The notes: generated by a model from the sequence alone, not told the origin. 64,000 bases of DNA from Saccharomonospora amisosensis (GCF_011761185.1 NZ_JAAOYM010000001.1:1798001-1862000); one strand, 5' to 3'. Counted from the first letter of the stretch, positions 9,022 to 17,596 are shown. Translations and numbers: made by a program.

Positions 9022-10286
9022 CTGCCCACTCCCTCCACGTCGAGTTCGGCCACGGCTGTCGCCTCGTCGTCGGCCGTTGCGGGTTCGAAGTCGGTCGCCC
9101 GCTTCCCGATGCCGAGCAGTTCCTCGATGGCGCGCGCGGCGCGGTGGGCCGCGAAGCCGTCGCCGTACGGGTTCACGGCCCTGGCCATGGCCTGGTAGGC
9201 ATCCCGGTCGTGCAGCAGTTCGCCGACCGCTTCGACGATGTCGGATTCACCGGTGCCCACCAGCCGCGCCGTGCCCGCGCGCAACGCTTCTGGCCGTTCG
9301 GAGGTGTCACGTAGTACCAGCACCGGTTTGCCGAGGCTGGGGGCTTCCTCCTGGATGCCGCCGCTGTCGGTGAGCACCAGGTCACATTCGTCGAGGATTC
9401 TGGCGAACTCCGCATAGCTCATCGGCTCGCGAACCAGCACGTTCGGCAGACCGTTCAAAGAGGACAGCAGTGCTCGCCGCACGTCAGGGTTACGGTGAGC
9501 GGGTAGCACGAACGCCGTGTCGGGCTCGGCGGCGGCGAGCCTGGCGATCGCCTTCCCGATCCGAGTCATGGGCTCACCCCACGACTCCCTGCGGTGGGCC
9601 GTCACGAGCACCAACCGGCGGCCCGCGGTGACCGCCGCGATGATCGGGTCGCTGTACGGGACCGGTCGCGCGACCGTGTGCCGCAACGCGTCGATCACCG
9701 TGTTGCCGGTCACGGCCACGTCAGCGGCGTGCACTCCCTCGGCGAGGAGGTTCAGCCGCGCCTGCGGGGTCGGCGCGAGATGGAGCGTCGTCAGTTGGGT
9801 GATGAGCCTGCGGTTGATCTCCTCGGGGAACGGCGAGTAGCGGTTACTGGTCCGCAGGCCTGCTTCCAGGTGCACCACCGGCCGGTGGGCGTAGAACCCG
9901 GCGAGAGCCGCGGTGAACGCGCTGGTGGTGTCGCCCTGTACGACGACGGCCGCGGGTTGCTCCTCCTCGACGATGTCGCGTAGGCCGGTGAGCGTCCTGG
10001 TGGTGATATCGGTCAGTGACTGTCCCGGTTGGATGACGTCAAGGTCGTGGCGGGGGACGATGCCGAACAGCCCGTTCACCTGGTCGAGCATCTCCCGGTG
10101 TTGCCCGGTGACCGCCACCACCACGTCGAGTCGGGAGATCGAGCGAAGCTCGGCGATGAGCGGGGCGAGTTTCACCGCTTCAGGTCGGGTGCCGTAGGCG
10201 ACCAGCAGCCGTGGCCGGGTGCGCTGATCGGGAACGGTGGTGACGGGGGCGGTCGACGTCGCCGAATCGGTGGAGTCAGGCTTCAT
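9018..10286 (-). CDS. wecB: UDP-N-acetylglucosamine 2-epimerase (non-hydrolysing)
   Basis: A 422-residue cytoplasmic enzyme with GTRPEAVKLAPLI near the N-terminus, QGDTTSAFTAALAGFYAH, HLEAGLRT and TDSGGIQEEAPSLGKP, all standard for WecB/MnaA. It interconverts UDP-GlcNAc and UDP-ManNAc. The open frame extends to about 10664, but the upstream part is compositionally odd; ATG 10286 is preceded by GGAGAA at suitable spacing and gives MKPDSTDSA before the conserved core. It is the first gene of the leftward exopolysaccharide operon and is divergent from the MMPL exporter gene. Confidence 0.9.
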   Translation of the reverse strand: MKPDSTDSATSTAPVTTVPDQRTRPRLLVAYGTRPEAVKLAPLIAELRSISRLDVVVAVTGQHREMLDQVNGLFGIVPRHDLDVIQPGQSLTDITTRTLTGLRDIVEEEQPAAVVVQGDTTSAFTAALAGFYAHRPVVHLEAGLRTSNRYSPFPEEINRRLITQLTTLHLAPTPQARLNLLAEGVHAADVAVTGNTVIDALRHTVARPVPYSDPIIAAVTAGRRLVLVTAHRRESWGEPMTRIGKAIARLAAAEPDTAFVLPAHRNPDVRRALLSSLNGLPNVLVREPMSYAEFARILDECDLVLTDSGGIQEEAPSLGKPVLVLRDTSERPEALRAGTARLVGTGESDIVEAVGELLHDRDAYQAMARAVNPYGDGFAAHRAARAIEELLGIGKRATDFEPATADDEATAVAELDVEGVGR

Positions 10287-10743
10287 CTGCGGAGTTCTCC
10301 GTGCTTTCCACGGCCACGGCGCGGGTCGCCGATTCGCCTCGCTGGGTAGCTTTTCGGCTTTCCGTTCTCCGCATCGACATTTGACCTCGAGACGTTTTTC
10401 CGGGGTTCGGCAGTGGTGCCGCATGCCAAGAACAGCCTGGCAGCACAACGGAGATCGTGCGCTCCGGGCGCAGCCGATCAGGTGTTGTCGATACCGCTTC
10501 CGAGTGTTACCGGTGGATTGGCGAGCTGGAAATCGAGGAATCGGACTGCTTTCACCGAGAACGGGTGAATTCGAGTTCGGACGGCTATTTCTTCGGTCGA
10601 TGTTGGTGCTTCCTGCCTGCGCCGATGGCTCGTAGGTCGACGACGGGACGGGCCGGACGCGCAAAGTGAGACATAGGTGTATCGTTTCTGGTGGCGGCCA
10701 GTGTCGGGCTGGTCGTGTGCCGAGAAGATCGAGAGGACCTTTC
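10287..10743. promoter_or_regulatory. Divergent wecB/MMPL intergenic region
   Basis: About 457 bp without a credible gene between two divergent units. It must hold the promoters of the exopolysaccharide operon (leftward) and of the MMPL gene (rightward). At 10667-10684 there is an imperfect dyad, TGAGACATAGGTGTATCG, about 60 bp before the MMPL start; a similar motif lies before the DUF2231/monooxygenase unit at 14997-15014. I cannot assign exact -35/-10 boxes with confidence. Confidence 0.5.
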
Positions 10744-12915
10744 GTGGCTGGCCTGCTCTACCGGTTGGGGCGGTTCTCGTTCCGCCACCGCCGGATCGTG
10801 CTCGTGCTGTGGATCGCGTTACTCGCGGTGTTCGGTGTGGGCGCCGCGACGCTGTCGCAGTCGACGACCGACACCTTCTCGCTGCCGGGGACCGAAGCTC
10901 AGCAGGGCTTCGACCTGCTGGACGAGCGGTTCCCGAAGCTGTCCGCCGACGGGGCGACCGCTCAGGTCGTGTTCGCCGCGCCGGACGGTAAGGTCACCGA
11001 TCCGGAATACCGTTCGGCGATCAGTTCCAGCGTCGCCGAGCTCGGTCGAGCACCCGACGTGGCTTCGGTGCGAGACCCGTTCCAGGGTGGCGGTGTGTCA
11101 CCGGACGGCACGATCGCGTACGCGGAGGTGCGCTACGACCTGCAGCCGGACGAACTCGGCGACCCTGCCCGGGAGGCGCTGACGACCGTTGCCGAGAACG
11201 GCGAGCGGGCAGGCCTGCAGGTCGAGGTGGGTGGCACGGCCGTGCAACCGCATCCGGAGCCGCCTACGACTGAGGTCATCGGGTTGGCCGTCGCTGTGGT
11301 GGTGCTCACGGCGGCGCTGGGTTCGCTGCTGGCGGCGGGATTGCCGTTGCTGACGGCACTTATCGGGGTCGGCATCGGCATCAGCGGGGTGGCGATCTCC
11401 ACCGCGTTCTTCGAACTGAGCTCGACCACCTCTATCCTCGCGCTGATGCTGGGGCTGGCGGTGGCCATCGACTACGCGCTGTTCATCGTCACCCGCTATC
11501 AACACGAACTCACGGTCACCGACGATCCCGAACGCGCCGCCGGGCGCGCTGTGGGAACAGCGGGTAACGCCGTCGTCTTCGCGGGTGCCACAGTGATCGT
11601 CGCCCTGGTGGCGTTGAGCATGGCGGGCATTCCGATGCTCACCGCTATGGGGCTCGCAGCGGCGGGCACTGTCGCTGTCGCCGTGCTCATCGCGCTCACC
11701 CTGCTACCCGCGATGCTCGGGTTCGCCGGGCGTAAGGCTGCTGCTCGGCGACCGCGCCGATCGCGCGGCAAAGGCCTGGGCGGGCGGTGGGTCGCCTTCG
11801 TCACCCGGCGGCCGGTGCCCGTGCTGCTGATCGCGGTACTCGCCCTGGGGGTCGCGGCCGTGCCCGCCACGGATTTGCGGCTCGGTATGCCCGACGGCAG
11901 CACCGCCCCACCGGAGTCCACCGAGCGCAAGGCCTACGACCTGCTGTCGGAGGGCTTCGGGCCGGGGTTCAACGGCCCGCTGCTCGTCGTCGCCGACCTC
12001 GAACAGGGCCAGGACGCGCAACGGACCGCGCAGGCACTGCGTGGCGACATTGCCGACCTCGGGGGCGTCGCACGGGTCGGTCCGCCGATGGTCGACCCGG
12101 CGGGGGAAACCGTTGTGCTGAACGTGATTCCGGCGAGCTCACCGAGCAGCCCGGAAACCGAGCAACTGGTGAGGGACATCCGTGCGCACGGCCAGGACTT
12201 CGGGGGCGAGACCGGTGCCGAGGTGTTCGTTACAGGGCAGACCGCGATGGACATCGACACCTCCGACCGGCTGAGCGACGCTCTGCTGCCCTATCTGGCC
12301 GTCGTGGTGGGGCTGGCGATCCTGCTGTTGATGGTGGTGTTCCGTTCGGTTGTCGTGCCGATCAAGGCGGCGGCCGGGTTCCTGCTGACCATCGGCGCGA
12401 CCTTCGGAGCGGTGGTCGCGGTGTTCCAATGGGGCTGGCTGGACTGGCTGTTCGGGGTGGAGCAGACGGCGCCGATCATGAGCCTGCTTCCGATCTTCAT
12501 GATCGGGGTACTGTTCGGCCTGGCCATGGACTACCAGGTGTTCCTGGTCACCCGGATGCGGGAGGCCCATGTGCACGGTGCCGAACCCAAGGAGGCCGTT
12601 GTGGGCGGGTTCCGGCACGGGTCGCGAGTGATCACCGCGGCGGCCCTGATCATGATCAGTGTGTTCGCCGGCTTCATCGCCTCCGAGGAGGACACCGTCA
12701 AGTCTGTCGGTCTCGCGCTGGCCTTCGGTGTGCTCGTGGACGCGTTCGTTGTGCGTATGACGATCGTGCCCGCCGTGATGAGCCTTCTCGGCAGGGCGTC
12801 CTGGTGGCTGCCCCGCTGGCTGGGCAAGCTGCTACCTCGTGTCGACGTGGAGGGTGCCTCCCTGCCGGACGACTCCGCCGAGCGAGAAGCCAAGGTTACG
12901 GCGGTGGCACGCTGA
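10744..12915 (+). CDS. MMPL family (RND-type) membrane transporter
   Basis: A 723-residue protein with the duplicated RND/MMPL architecture: one transmembrane helix, a large extracytoplasmic loop, then five more helices, repeated twice. Conserved helix motifs include LGLAVAIDYALFIVTRYQHE near residue 240 and GLAMDYQVFLVTRMREA in the second half, each with the buried Asp-Tyr pair expected for proton-coupled export. GTG at 10744 is preferred because GAGAGGA lies just upstream and the product starts VAGLLYRLGRFSFRHR; the frame is open 26 codons further but without a ribosome-binding site. A nearby TetR gene (15188-15835) may regulate it. The substrate is unknown, perhaps a lipid or drug. Confidence 0.88.
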   Translation: MAGLLYRLGRFSFRHRRIVLVLWIALLAVFGVGAATLSQSTTDTFSLPGTEAQQGFDLLDERFPKLSADGATAQVVFAAPDGKVTDPEYRSAISSSVAELGRAPDVASVRDPFQGGGVSPDGTIAYAEVRYDLQPDELGDPAREALTTVAENGERAGLQVEVGGTAVQPHPEPPTTEVIGLAVAVVVLTAALGSLLAAGLPLLTALIGVGIGISGVAISTAFFELSSTTSILALMLGLAVAIDYALFIVTRYQHELTVTDDPERAAGRAVGTAGNAVVFAGATVIVALVALSMAGIPMLTAMGLAAAGTVAVAVLIALTLLPAMLGFAGRKAAARRPRRSRGKGLGGRWVAFVTRRPVPVLLIAVLALGVAAVPATDLRLGMPDGSTAPPESTERKAYDLLSEGFGPGFNGPLLVVADLEQGQDAQRTAQALRGDIADLGGVARVGPPMVDPAGETVVLNVIPASSPSSPETEQLVRDIRAHGQDFGGETGAEVFVTGQTAMDIDTSDRLSDALLPYLAVVVGLAILLLMVVFRSVVVPIKAAAGFLLTIGATFGAVVAVFQWGWLDWLFGVEQTAPIMSLLPIFMIGVLFGLAMDYQVFLVTRMREAHVHGAEPKEAVVGGFRHGSRVITAAALIMISVFAGFIASEEDTVKSVGLALAFGVLVDAFVVRMTIVPAVMSLLGRASWWLPRWLGKLLPRVDVEGASLPDDSAEREAKVTAVAR

Positions 12916-12920
12916 CCTCC

Positions 12921-12962
12921 GGCGGTGCCGGGTCCGGCTCACTCGCCGGACCCGGCACCGCC
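12921..12962. terminator. Bidirectional hairpin terminator
   Basis: A perfect 17-bp stem (12921-12937 with 12946-12962) and an 8-nt loop separate the convergent MMPL and monooxygenase genes. The monooxygenase stop codon falls in the loop. There is no strong U-tract, as is usual in actinomycetes. Confidence 0.8.
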
Positions 12963-14468
12963 GTGGAAAGTGTCGGATGGCATTGCCGCCCAGGCGCGCT
13001 CGACGGTGGCGGCCGATGTGGCGATGTAGCGATCCGGGCGGACCAGGGCCACCGGCGGTACAGCCGAGTCCGGCAGTTCCTCGGCGGGCAGCTGCAGCAC
13101 CGGAAAGCCACGCCAGCCCGGTGCGTCCGAGGCGGGCACGGCTGATATCGGTAGCCCCGTGACCACCCACGTCGGGCGCAGCGGGTCCAGTCGCTCGTGC
13201 AGCCGTCCGCCCGTGCTCAGCACCGGATTCGGCATGCGGCGGCCAGACCACGAGCCTTCACCGAGCGCGGGACCGCGCTGGTAGGCGACCTCCAGCATCC
13301 CCACGTTCCGCCCCAGCCTGGCCCGGACCTTGGGTCGCGCCAGCACCAGCGGCGCCAGCGTTCCAAGCACCCGGCGAAGCGTGCCGCTGCGGCGGGTGAG
13401 CAAACCGGTCGCCCTGGCGGTGGCCGACACCATCTGTTCGGCGACCGGCCTTCGTTCCGCGTCGTAGCTGTCGAGCAGCGCCTCCACCGTTTCCCGCGGT
13501 GCGTCACGCGCCGCGGCGAGTTTCCACAGCAGGTTGTGGGCGTCTTGCACGCCGGTGTTGAGTCCCTGGCCACCGACCGGGCTGTGCACGTGCGCGGCGT
13601 CCCCGGCGAGGAACACCCTGCCACTGCGGTACCGATCGGCGACCCCGTTGCTCAGATCGAACCGGGATGTCCAGGTGACCGCGTGACTGCCGAACTCGAG
13701 CCCGCAGCGCTGGCGGATCAGGGTGTCGAGAAACTCCGCGTCGATCGTGGTGGACGCCGGTTCCGGTTCGTGGGCGATGATGCGCCAGCGGCCTGGCTCG
13801 GGCATCGGCACGATCAGGAGCAAACCCTGCGGTGAGAGGAAGACATGTCCCTCGTCCTCCGGAAGTTCCGTGGTGGTCTTGACATCGGCCAGCACGAACG
13901 TCACTCCGGTGGCCTCGCGGCGCAGCCGCAGCCCGGCCTGTTCCCGCACGCTGCTGCGAGCGCCGTCGCATCCCAGCAACCAGCGGGAGCGCACCAGTTC
14001 CGATGTTCCGTCGTCGCGTTCCAGCCATGCCTCGACATGCCCCTCGTGCTCGCGCACCCCGTGCAGACCGACCCGCCAATCCACGCGCGCGCCGAGCAAC
14101 TCCAGGTGCTCCTCCAGCACACGTTCCGTCGCGTACTGCGGGATCGACAGCCAGTAGGGGTAGGCGGTGTCGCCCCATGGCAACTCGAGCAGGTCGATGC
14201 GTCTGGCTCGGCCCCGCGCGCCCGCGCAGGGGTTCAGCGCGGCGAACGGAACTCCCTGCGCCACCACGGCCTTGGCCACGCCCATCGCCTCGAAAACCTC
14301 GAGTGTGCGCGCATGCGCCACCAGCGCCTTGGAGTAGGTGGAGCGGTGTGGTTTGCGGTCGACGATCCGTACGGTCAGCCCGTGGCGAATCGCCTCGCAC
14401 GCCGCGGTGAGCCCGGTGGGCCCGGCCCCCACGACGAGCACGTCGACGTCCAGCTCCCGCGCGCTCAT
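12939..14468 (-). CDS. FAD-dependent monooxygenase (aromatic hydroxylase type)
   Basis: A 509-residue class A flavoprotein monooxygenase. An N-terminal FAD-binding motif VVGAGPTGLTAACEA lies near residues 11-25. A second ribityl-binding motif, RVFLAGDAAHVHSPVGGQG, leads into NTGVQDAHNLLWKLA, typical of PheA/TetX-like hydroxylases. The C-terminal part resembles the thioredoxin-like domain of phenol hydroxylases but is short. ATG 14468 overlaps the DUF2231 stop by 4 nt. Such enzymes hydroxylate phenolic or polyketide substrates with NAD(P)H and O2; the actual substrate is unknown. The co-located TetR gene and shared promoter motif suggest induction together with the MMPL exporter. Confidence 0.85.
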   Translation of the reverse strand: MSARELDVDVLVVGAGPTGLTAACEAIRHGLTVRIVDRKPHRSTYSKALVAHARTLEVFEAMGVAKAVVAQGVPFAALNPCAGARGRARRIDLLELPWGDTAYPYWLSIPQYATERVLEEHLELLGARVDWRVGLHGVREHEGHVEAWLERDDGTSELVRSRWLLGCDGARSSVREQAGLRLRREATGVTFVLADVKTTTELPEDEGHVFLSPQGLLLIVPMPEPGRWRIIAHEPEPASTTIDAEFLDTLIRQRCGLEFGSHAVTWTSRFDLSNGVADRYRSGRVFLAGDAAHVHSPVGGQGLNTGVQDAHNLLWKLAAARDAPRETVEALLDSYDAERRPVAEQMVSATARATGLLTRRSGTLRRVLGTLAPLVLARPKVRARLGRNVGMLEVAYQRGPALGEGSWSGRRMPNPVLSTGGRLHERLDPLRPTWVVTGLPISAVPASDAPGWRGFPVLQLPAEELPDSAVPPVALVRPDRYIATSAATVERAWAAMPSDTFHGGAGSGE

Positions 14469-14947
14469 CGGGACGCCTCGCTCGTCCACACCGACTCGGC
14501 ACCGCTGTGTCCGATCCGGACGATATGGACGGTGGTGCCGATGCCGCTGGCCAGGGCGAGTGCCGCGAGTCCGAGTGCGGCGAGCCGCTGTCGCTTTCCA
14601 GCGTGCTCGGTGGGTGGACGAGCTTCCCGAGCACGCAGCCACAGCAGTCCGGCCGCGGCGAGAACGACGGCACCGACCCAGGGCAGCAGGCCCTCTCCCA
14701 GTTCCTGATGGGACTCGATGAGCGGGCTGGGATCGCTGCGCTGCGCGAGACTCTGCCCGGATTCCACCGACACCGGGACCAGTACCAGTGCCATCACGCT
14801 GAGCGCAAGCGGCAAGAACGCGCTCGCCCCGCGAAATCGTGGCCACACCGCCGCCAGTATCACCACCACCGCCGCCAGCGGAACGACGACGACGGTGGCG
14901 TGTACGACGAGTGGATGCACGGGCAGGCCGAAGACCGTCTCGAACAT
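14465..14947 (-). CDS. DUF2231 domain membrane protein
   Basis: A 160-residue integral membrane protein that begins MFETVFGLPVHPLVVHATVV, the conserved start of DUF2231 proteins with its His-Pro and Val-His-Ala pattern. Four hydrophobic helices follow. The function of the family is not established; members often sit with redox enzymes. It is the first gene of a two-gene leftward unit, overlapping the monooxygenase by 4 nt. Upstream there is a TetR-type operator candidate at 14997-15014. Confidence 0.75.
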   Translation of the reverse strand: MFETVFGLPVHPLVVHATVVVVPLAAVVVILAAVWPRFRGASAFLPLALSVMALVLVPVSVESGQSLAQRSDPSPLIESHQELGEGLLPWVGAVVLAAAGLLWLRAREARPPTEHAGKRQRLAALGLAALALASGIGTTVHIVRIGHSGAESVWTSEASR

Positions 14948-14996
14948 GTTCCTCCAACCGAGGCTCAGGAGCGTAGGCCGGACAGCCTAGCCAAAA

Positions 14997-15014
14997 TGAG
15001 ACACGAAAGTCTAG
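14997..15014. promoter_or_regulatory. Candidate TetR operator upstream of the DUF2231/monooxygenase unit
   Basis: TGAGACACGAAAGTCTAG lies about 50 bp before the DUF2231 start and is preceded by CAAAA. It resembles TGAGACATAGGTGTATCG (10667-10684, preceded by CAAAG) before the MMPL gene. The two sites share an identical TGAGACA and the AAAGT/GGTGT-type right half. The TetR encoded at 15188-15835 is the obvious candidate binder. Inference. Confidence 0.4.
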
Positions 15015-15118
15015 TTTTCTCGGATGGAGATCACCGGGCGCGGCATCGCATGATGGCTTTCCCGTCGTCGCAGGATGCGGCTGCGCTGGTCGGCTGTGCC
15101 CGTGCTGGTTCTGAGCGC

Positions 15119-15180
15119 AGGACTCGCGGGCAGGAGCGCAGGACTCGCGGGCGAGAGCGGGGGACTCGCGGGCAGGGGTA
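15119..15180. repeat. Short tandem repeat, about 20 bp x 3
   Basis: Three near-identical units that start GGACTCGCGGGC lie at about 15120, 15140 and 15162 in the intergenic space between the TetR and DUF2231 genes. They differ in the spacer (AGGAGCGCA, GAGAGCGG, AGGGGTA). There is no coding frame; this could be replication slippage or a short interspersed repeat. Confidence 0.65.
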
Positions 15181-15187
15181 GGGCGGG

Positions 15188-15835
15188 TCAGCGGCGCGGC
15201 GTGATGCCTTCGGTGAGGGTGGTGAAGGTCAACTCGGTGAGGGAGTGGTCGCCGCCGCCGCGATGCCATGGTGCCGCCGACACCCGCACGGCTGTGGTGA
15301 GCAGGGACATCAACACGCTGAGCACCCACTCGGCCGGGAGGTCGGTCCGGAGCTGGCCATCCTGCTGACCCCGCCTGACAACCTCCAGCAGCGGCGCGAA
15401 CACCCGCTGCCGCTGCTGCAGGAACGAGGTGCTCTGCTCGAACCCCTCCTCCAGCAGTGGCCGGAACCGGGCGCCCTGAGCCAGCACTGCCTCCACGGCG
15501 CGGCGAAGGGCGTCCAGCGCGCTGCCCTCCTCGAGCCGTGACCCCTTGATCGCCGCGGCCGCGCGGGCGAGTGCGTCCTCGCGCATCGCTTCCAGCAGCT
15601 TCTCCCGGGTGCCGAAGTGGCGGTAGAGCGTGGCGCGGGTGAGGTTGGCCGCCCTGGCGACGTCGGCCATGGACCAGTCCGGGTCGTGAGTCATCGCCTC
15701 GACGGCTGCGTCGAGCAGGTTCGCGCGGTTGCGCTCGACGTCGATCCTCGTGGACCTGCGGGCCTGCTGCTGCGATGGCACGCAACCCTTACTACCAGAC
15801 GAGACGGGGCCGCACTGGTCCGGTTCAGGTGCCAT
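15188..15835 (-). CDS. TetR/AcrR family transcriptional regulator
   Basis: A 215-residue regulator. The N-terminal helix-turn-helix reads NLLDAAVEAM, then SMADVARAANLTRATLYRHFGTREKLLEAM at about residues 55-85, the classic TetR signature. The C-terminal two thirds form the ligand-binding domain. ATG 15835 is chosen because the frame further upstream is low-complexity and overlaps the lipoprotein gene. A 30-residue tail before the HTH is slightly long and a later start is possible. It probably represses the neighbouring monooxygenase unit and/or the MMPL exporter. Confidence 0.85.
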   Translation of the reverse strand: MAPEPDQCGPVSSGSKGCVPSQQQARRSTRIDVERNRANLLDAAVEAMTHDPDWSMADVARAANLTRATLYRHFGTREKLLEAMREDALARAAAAIKGSRLEEGSALDALRRAVEAVLAQGARFRPLLEEGFEQSTSFLQQRQRVFAPLLEVVRRGQQDGQLRTDLPAEWVLSVLMSLLTTAVRVSAAPWHRGGGDHSLTELTFTTLTEGITPRR

Positions 15836-15929
15836 GATCGCGTGAAGCGTCGCGTCTACCCGTGGGCGGTCCGTCCGAGTTAGCCGGTATGCCCGCGAAC
15901 GACTGTCCTGTTCTGCTAGCGTCTCGCCA

Positions 15930-16919
15930 ATGATCAACAAATTGGCGCGGCGGCCCATGCTGGCCGTCGCGGTGGTAGTGCTCGGACTCGCCGCGGGATG
16001 CGCTGGGGGCGCCTCCAACGACGACCGGACGGCTGGCGCGGCCGAGTCGAGCAGCAGCAAGCCCGCGATCAACGACCCCGCCGTCGAGGCGGCCGCACTG
16101 CGCACCGTGGATCCCTGCGGACTCCTGTCGGAGGAGAACCTGGCCGAGGTCGGCACCATCGTGCCGGACAGCCTGCACGAAGTGGACTGGGCCGAATGTG
16201 CCGTCGAGGTCAACAGCTCCAGCGGCGGCGTGGTCGAGATGACCATGCGCGTCGGTGACAACGTGGTGATCGTCGACGACCCGACCGAGAAGGTGGACGG
16301 ACTGCCGCTCATCGTGGACAAGTCGGACGAGGAGACGTGCTACGTCACCGCGGTCACGTCGTTCGAGGCGGAACTGGGCATCAGCTTCCAGGTGAACCAC
16401 GCCGGCGGGGATGCCTGCGCGGCGGGCCGCAGCGCGCTGGAAAAGGTGGTACGCACGTTGCACTCCGACCCACCGCAGTACAAGCAGCCCCCTGGCTCGG
16501 TGCTGACCGTCGATCCCTGCGAGGTCGTCGATCAGCAGGTGCTGGGCGAGTTGCTGGGCGGTGCCGCCGAGCGCGATGTGATGAACCTGCACACCTGCTA
16601 CCTCTCCCCCGAGGGGGAGTCGTATCCGATGATCGGTGTGAGCCTCACGGATTCGGTGCCCGCCGACTCGGGTGACCCGCTTGAACTGCCTGGTGGCGTG
16701 ACGGCCATCCAGGAGCAGGAGACGGGCAGCGACGAGGTGTCGTGCGAGACCTCGTGGCGGCACATCAAGACACCGCGAGAGGACCAGAGCGACGCCTTCG
16801 GCGAGATCGTCTCGATCACCTACAACGCCGAGACGGGCGGTGGCGTGGACGCCGCGGGCGCGTGCGAGAAGTCGGCCACGATCGCCAAGGCCGTCGTCAC
16901 GAAGCTACCCGCAGCCTGA
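15930..16919 (+). CDS. Secreted lipoprotein, DUF3558-like
   Basis: A 329-residue protein with a lipoprotein signal peptide: positive N-terminus (MINKLARRP), hydrophobic core and a lipobox LAAGC with the lipidated Cys at residue 24. The mature part has two similar halves, each starting VDPCGLL or VDPCEVV and containing paired cysteines (WAEC, CYVT; TCYL, VSCET). This is the pattern of actinobacterial DUF3558 lipoproteins. It is probably anchored on the outside of the membrane. The function is unknown. It is divergent from the TetR gene with a 94-bp gap. Confidence 0.75.
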   Translation: MINKLARRPMLAVAVVVLGLAAGCAGGASNDDRTAGAAESSSSKPAINDPAVEAAALRTVDPCGLLSEENLAEVGTIVPDSLHEVDWAECAVEVNSSSGGVVEMTMRVGDNVVIVDDPTEKVDGLPLIVDKSDEETCYVTAVTSFEAELGISFQVNHAGGDACAAGRSALEKVVRTLHSDPPQYKQPPGSVLTVDPCEVVDQQVLGELLGGAAERDVMNLHTCYLSPEGESYPMIGVSLTDSVPADSGDPLELPGGVTAIQEQETGSDEVSCETSWRHIKTPREDQSDAFGEIVSITYNAETGGGVDAAGACEKSATIAKAVVTKLPAA

Positions 16920-16948
16920 ATGAATCCGAGTAAACCCGAGTAAGTTTA

Positions 16949-16993
16949 GTGGCCCACGGTGTCCGATCGGACACATTGGACGCCGTGGGCCAC
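16949..16993. terminator. Hairpin terminator with nested palindrome
   Basis: An 11-bp perfect inverted repeat, GTGGCCCACGG / CCGTGGGCCAC (16949-16959 and 16983-16993), lies between the convergent lipoprotein and hemerythrin genes. Inside the loop is a perfect 14-bp palindrome, TGTCCGATCGGACA (16960-16973), so the structure may be cruciform or a protein site as well as a terminator. Confidence 0.75.
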
Positions 16994-17023
16994 CCGGCGA
17001 GGATCGGTTTGCCGCCTTCGGGT

Positions 17024-17596
17024 TCAGCCCGACCGGCGCCCGCTCATCGCGTCGCGCAGCTTGTCGAACATCGCCGCCACCGGGCCCGCGCTCTTCTGCG
17101 CACCGGGGGTGGAAGGCGTGGCAGGATGTGGCCGCGTCGGCGCGCCACGCTTCGCCTTCGCCATCTTGTCGCCGAGTTCTTCGAGCTGATCCTCGCTCAA
17201 CGTCTGCCGCACCCTCGGCCACACCCGATCCTGCTCGAACTCGATGTGCTCGCGCCCGTCGCGGATGACCTGCTCGATCAGCTCTTCGAACCGCGGGTCC
17301 GTCGGCGGCGTCTTCTCCAGCGCGTCGAGCACTCCCTTGGCCGAGGATTCCTGCTCAAGCGCCTGCGAGGCCAGCTCGTCGCCTCCAGGAACGGAGTCGC
17401 GAACCATCGGCCAGAAGAATTGCTCCTCCACCGCCTCATGTTGCGACTCGGCCACGACCAACTCGGTTACCAGGTGGTCCCGGGCCTGGAGCGCCTCGTC
17501 GCTCGCACCCGTGTCGGCGGTGGGCGTCTCCTCGAGCCGTCGCAGCATGGCCAGCACGTTCTCGTGGTCTTCGCGGAGTAGTTCGATCGCGTCCAT
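17024..17596 (-). CDS. Hemerythrin HHE domain protein (distal hydrogenase-operon gene)
   Basis: A 190-residue protein with a four-helix hemerythrin-like domain. Metal-ligand candidates are His11 in LLREDHENVL, the ESQHEAVEEQFFWP segment and GREHIEFEQDRVWP, giving the H...HxxxE...HxxxE-type pattern. The C-terminal tail is Pro/Ala-rich and ends with a short helix (AAMFDKLRDAM). It resembles the second hemerythrin at 22177-22731, including the shared APTRPHP motif and the final helix, so the two are probably paralogues. It is the last gene of the leftward hydrogenase cluster, 79 bp below a small membrane protein. Likely roles are O2, NO or iron handling; this is inference. Confidence 0.82.
   Translation of the reverse strand: MDAIELLREDHENVLAMLRRLEETPTADTGASDEALQARDHLVTELVVAESQHEAVEEQFFWPMVRDSVPGGDELASQALEQESSAKGVLDALEKTPPTDPRFEELIEQVIRDGREHIEFEQDRVWPRVRQTLSEDQLEELGDKMAKAKRGAPTRPHPATPSTPGAQKSAGPVAAMFDKLRDAMSGRRSG

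Noticed and set aside
15119-15180. CRISPR array
   Set aside because: Only three short units with 8-9 bp between them; spacers are far too short and no cas genes are present. No CRISPR was seen anywhere in the window.
14469-15785. N-terminal extension of the monooxygenase frame (to 948 codons)
   Set aside because: The upstream part is an out-of-frame shadow of the DUF2231 and TetR genes. The ATGA overlap at 14465-14468 and the start MSARELDVDVLVVGAG give the true N-terminus.
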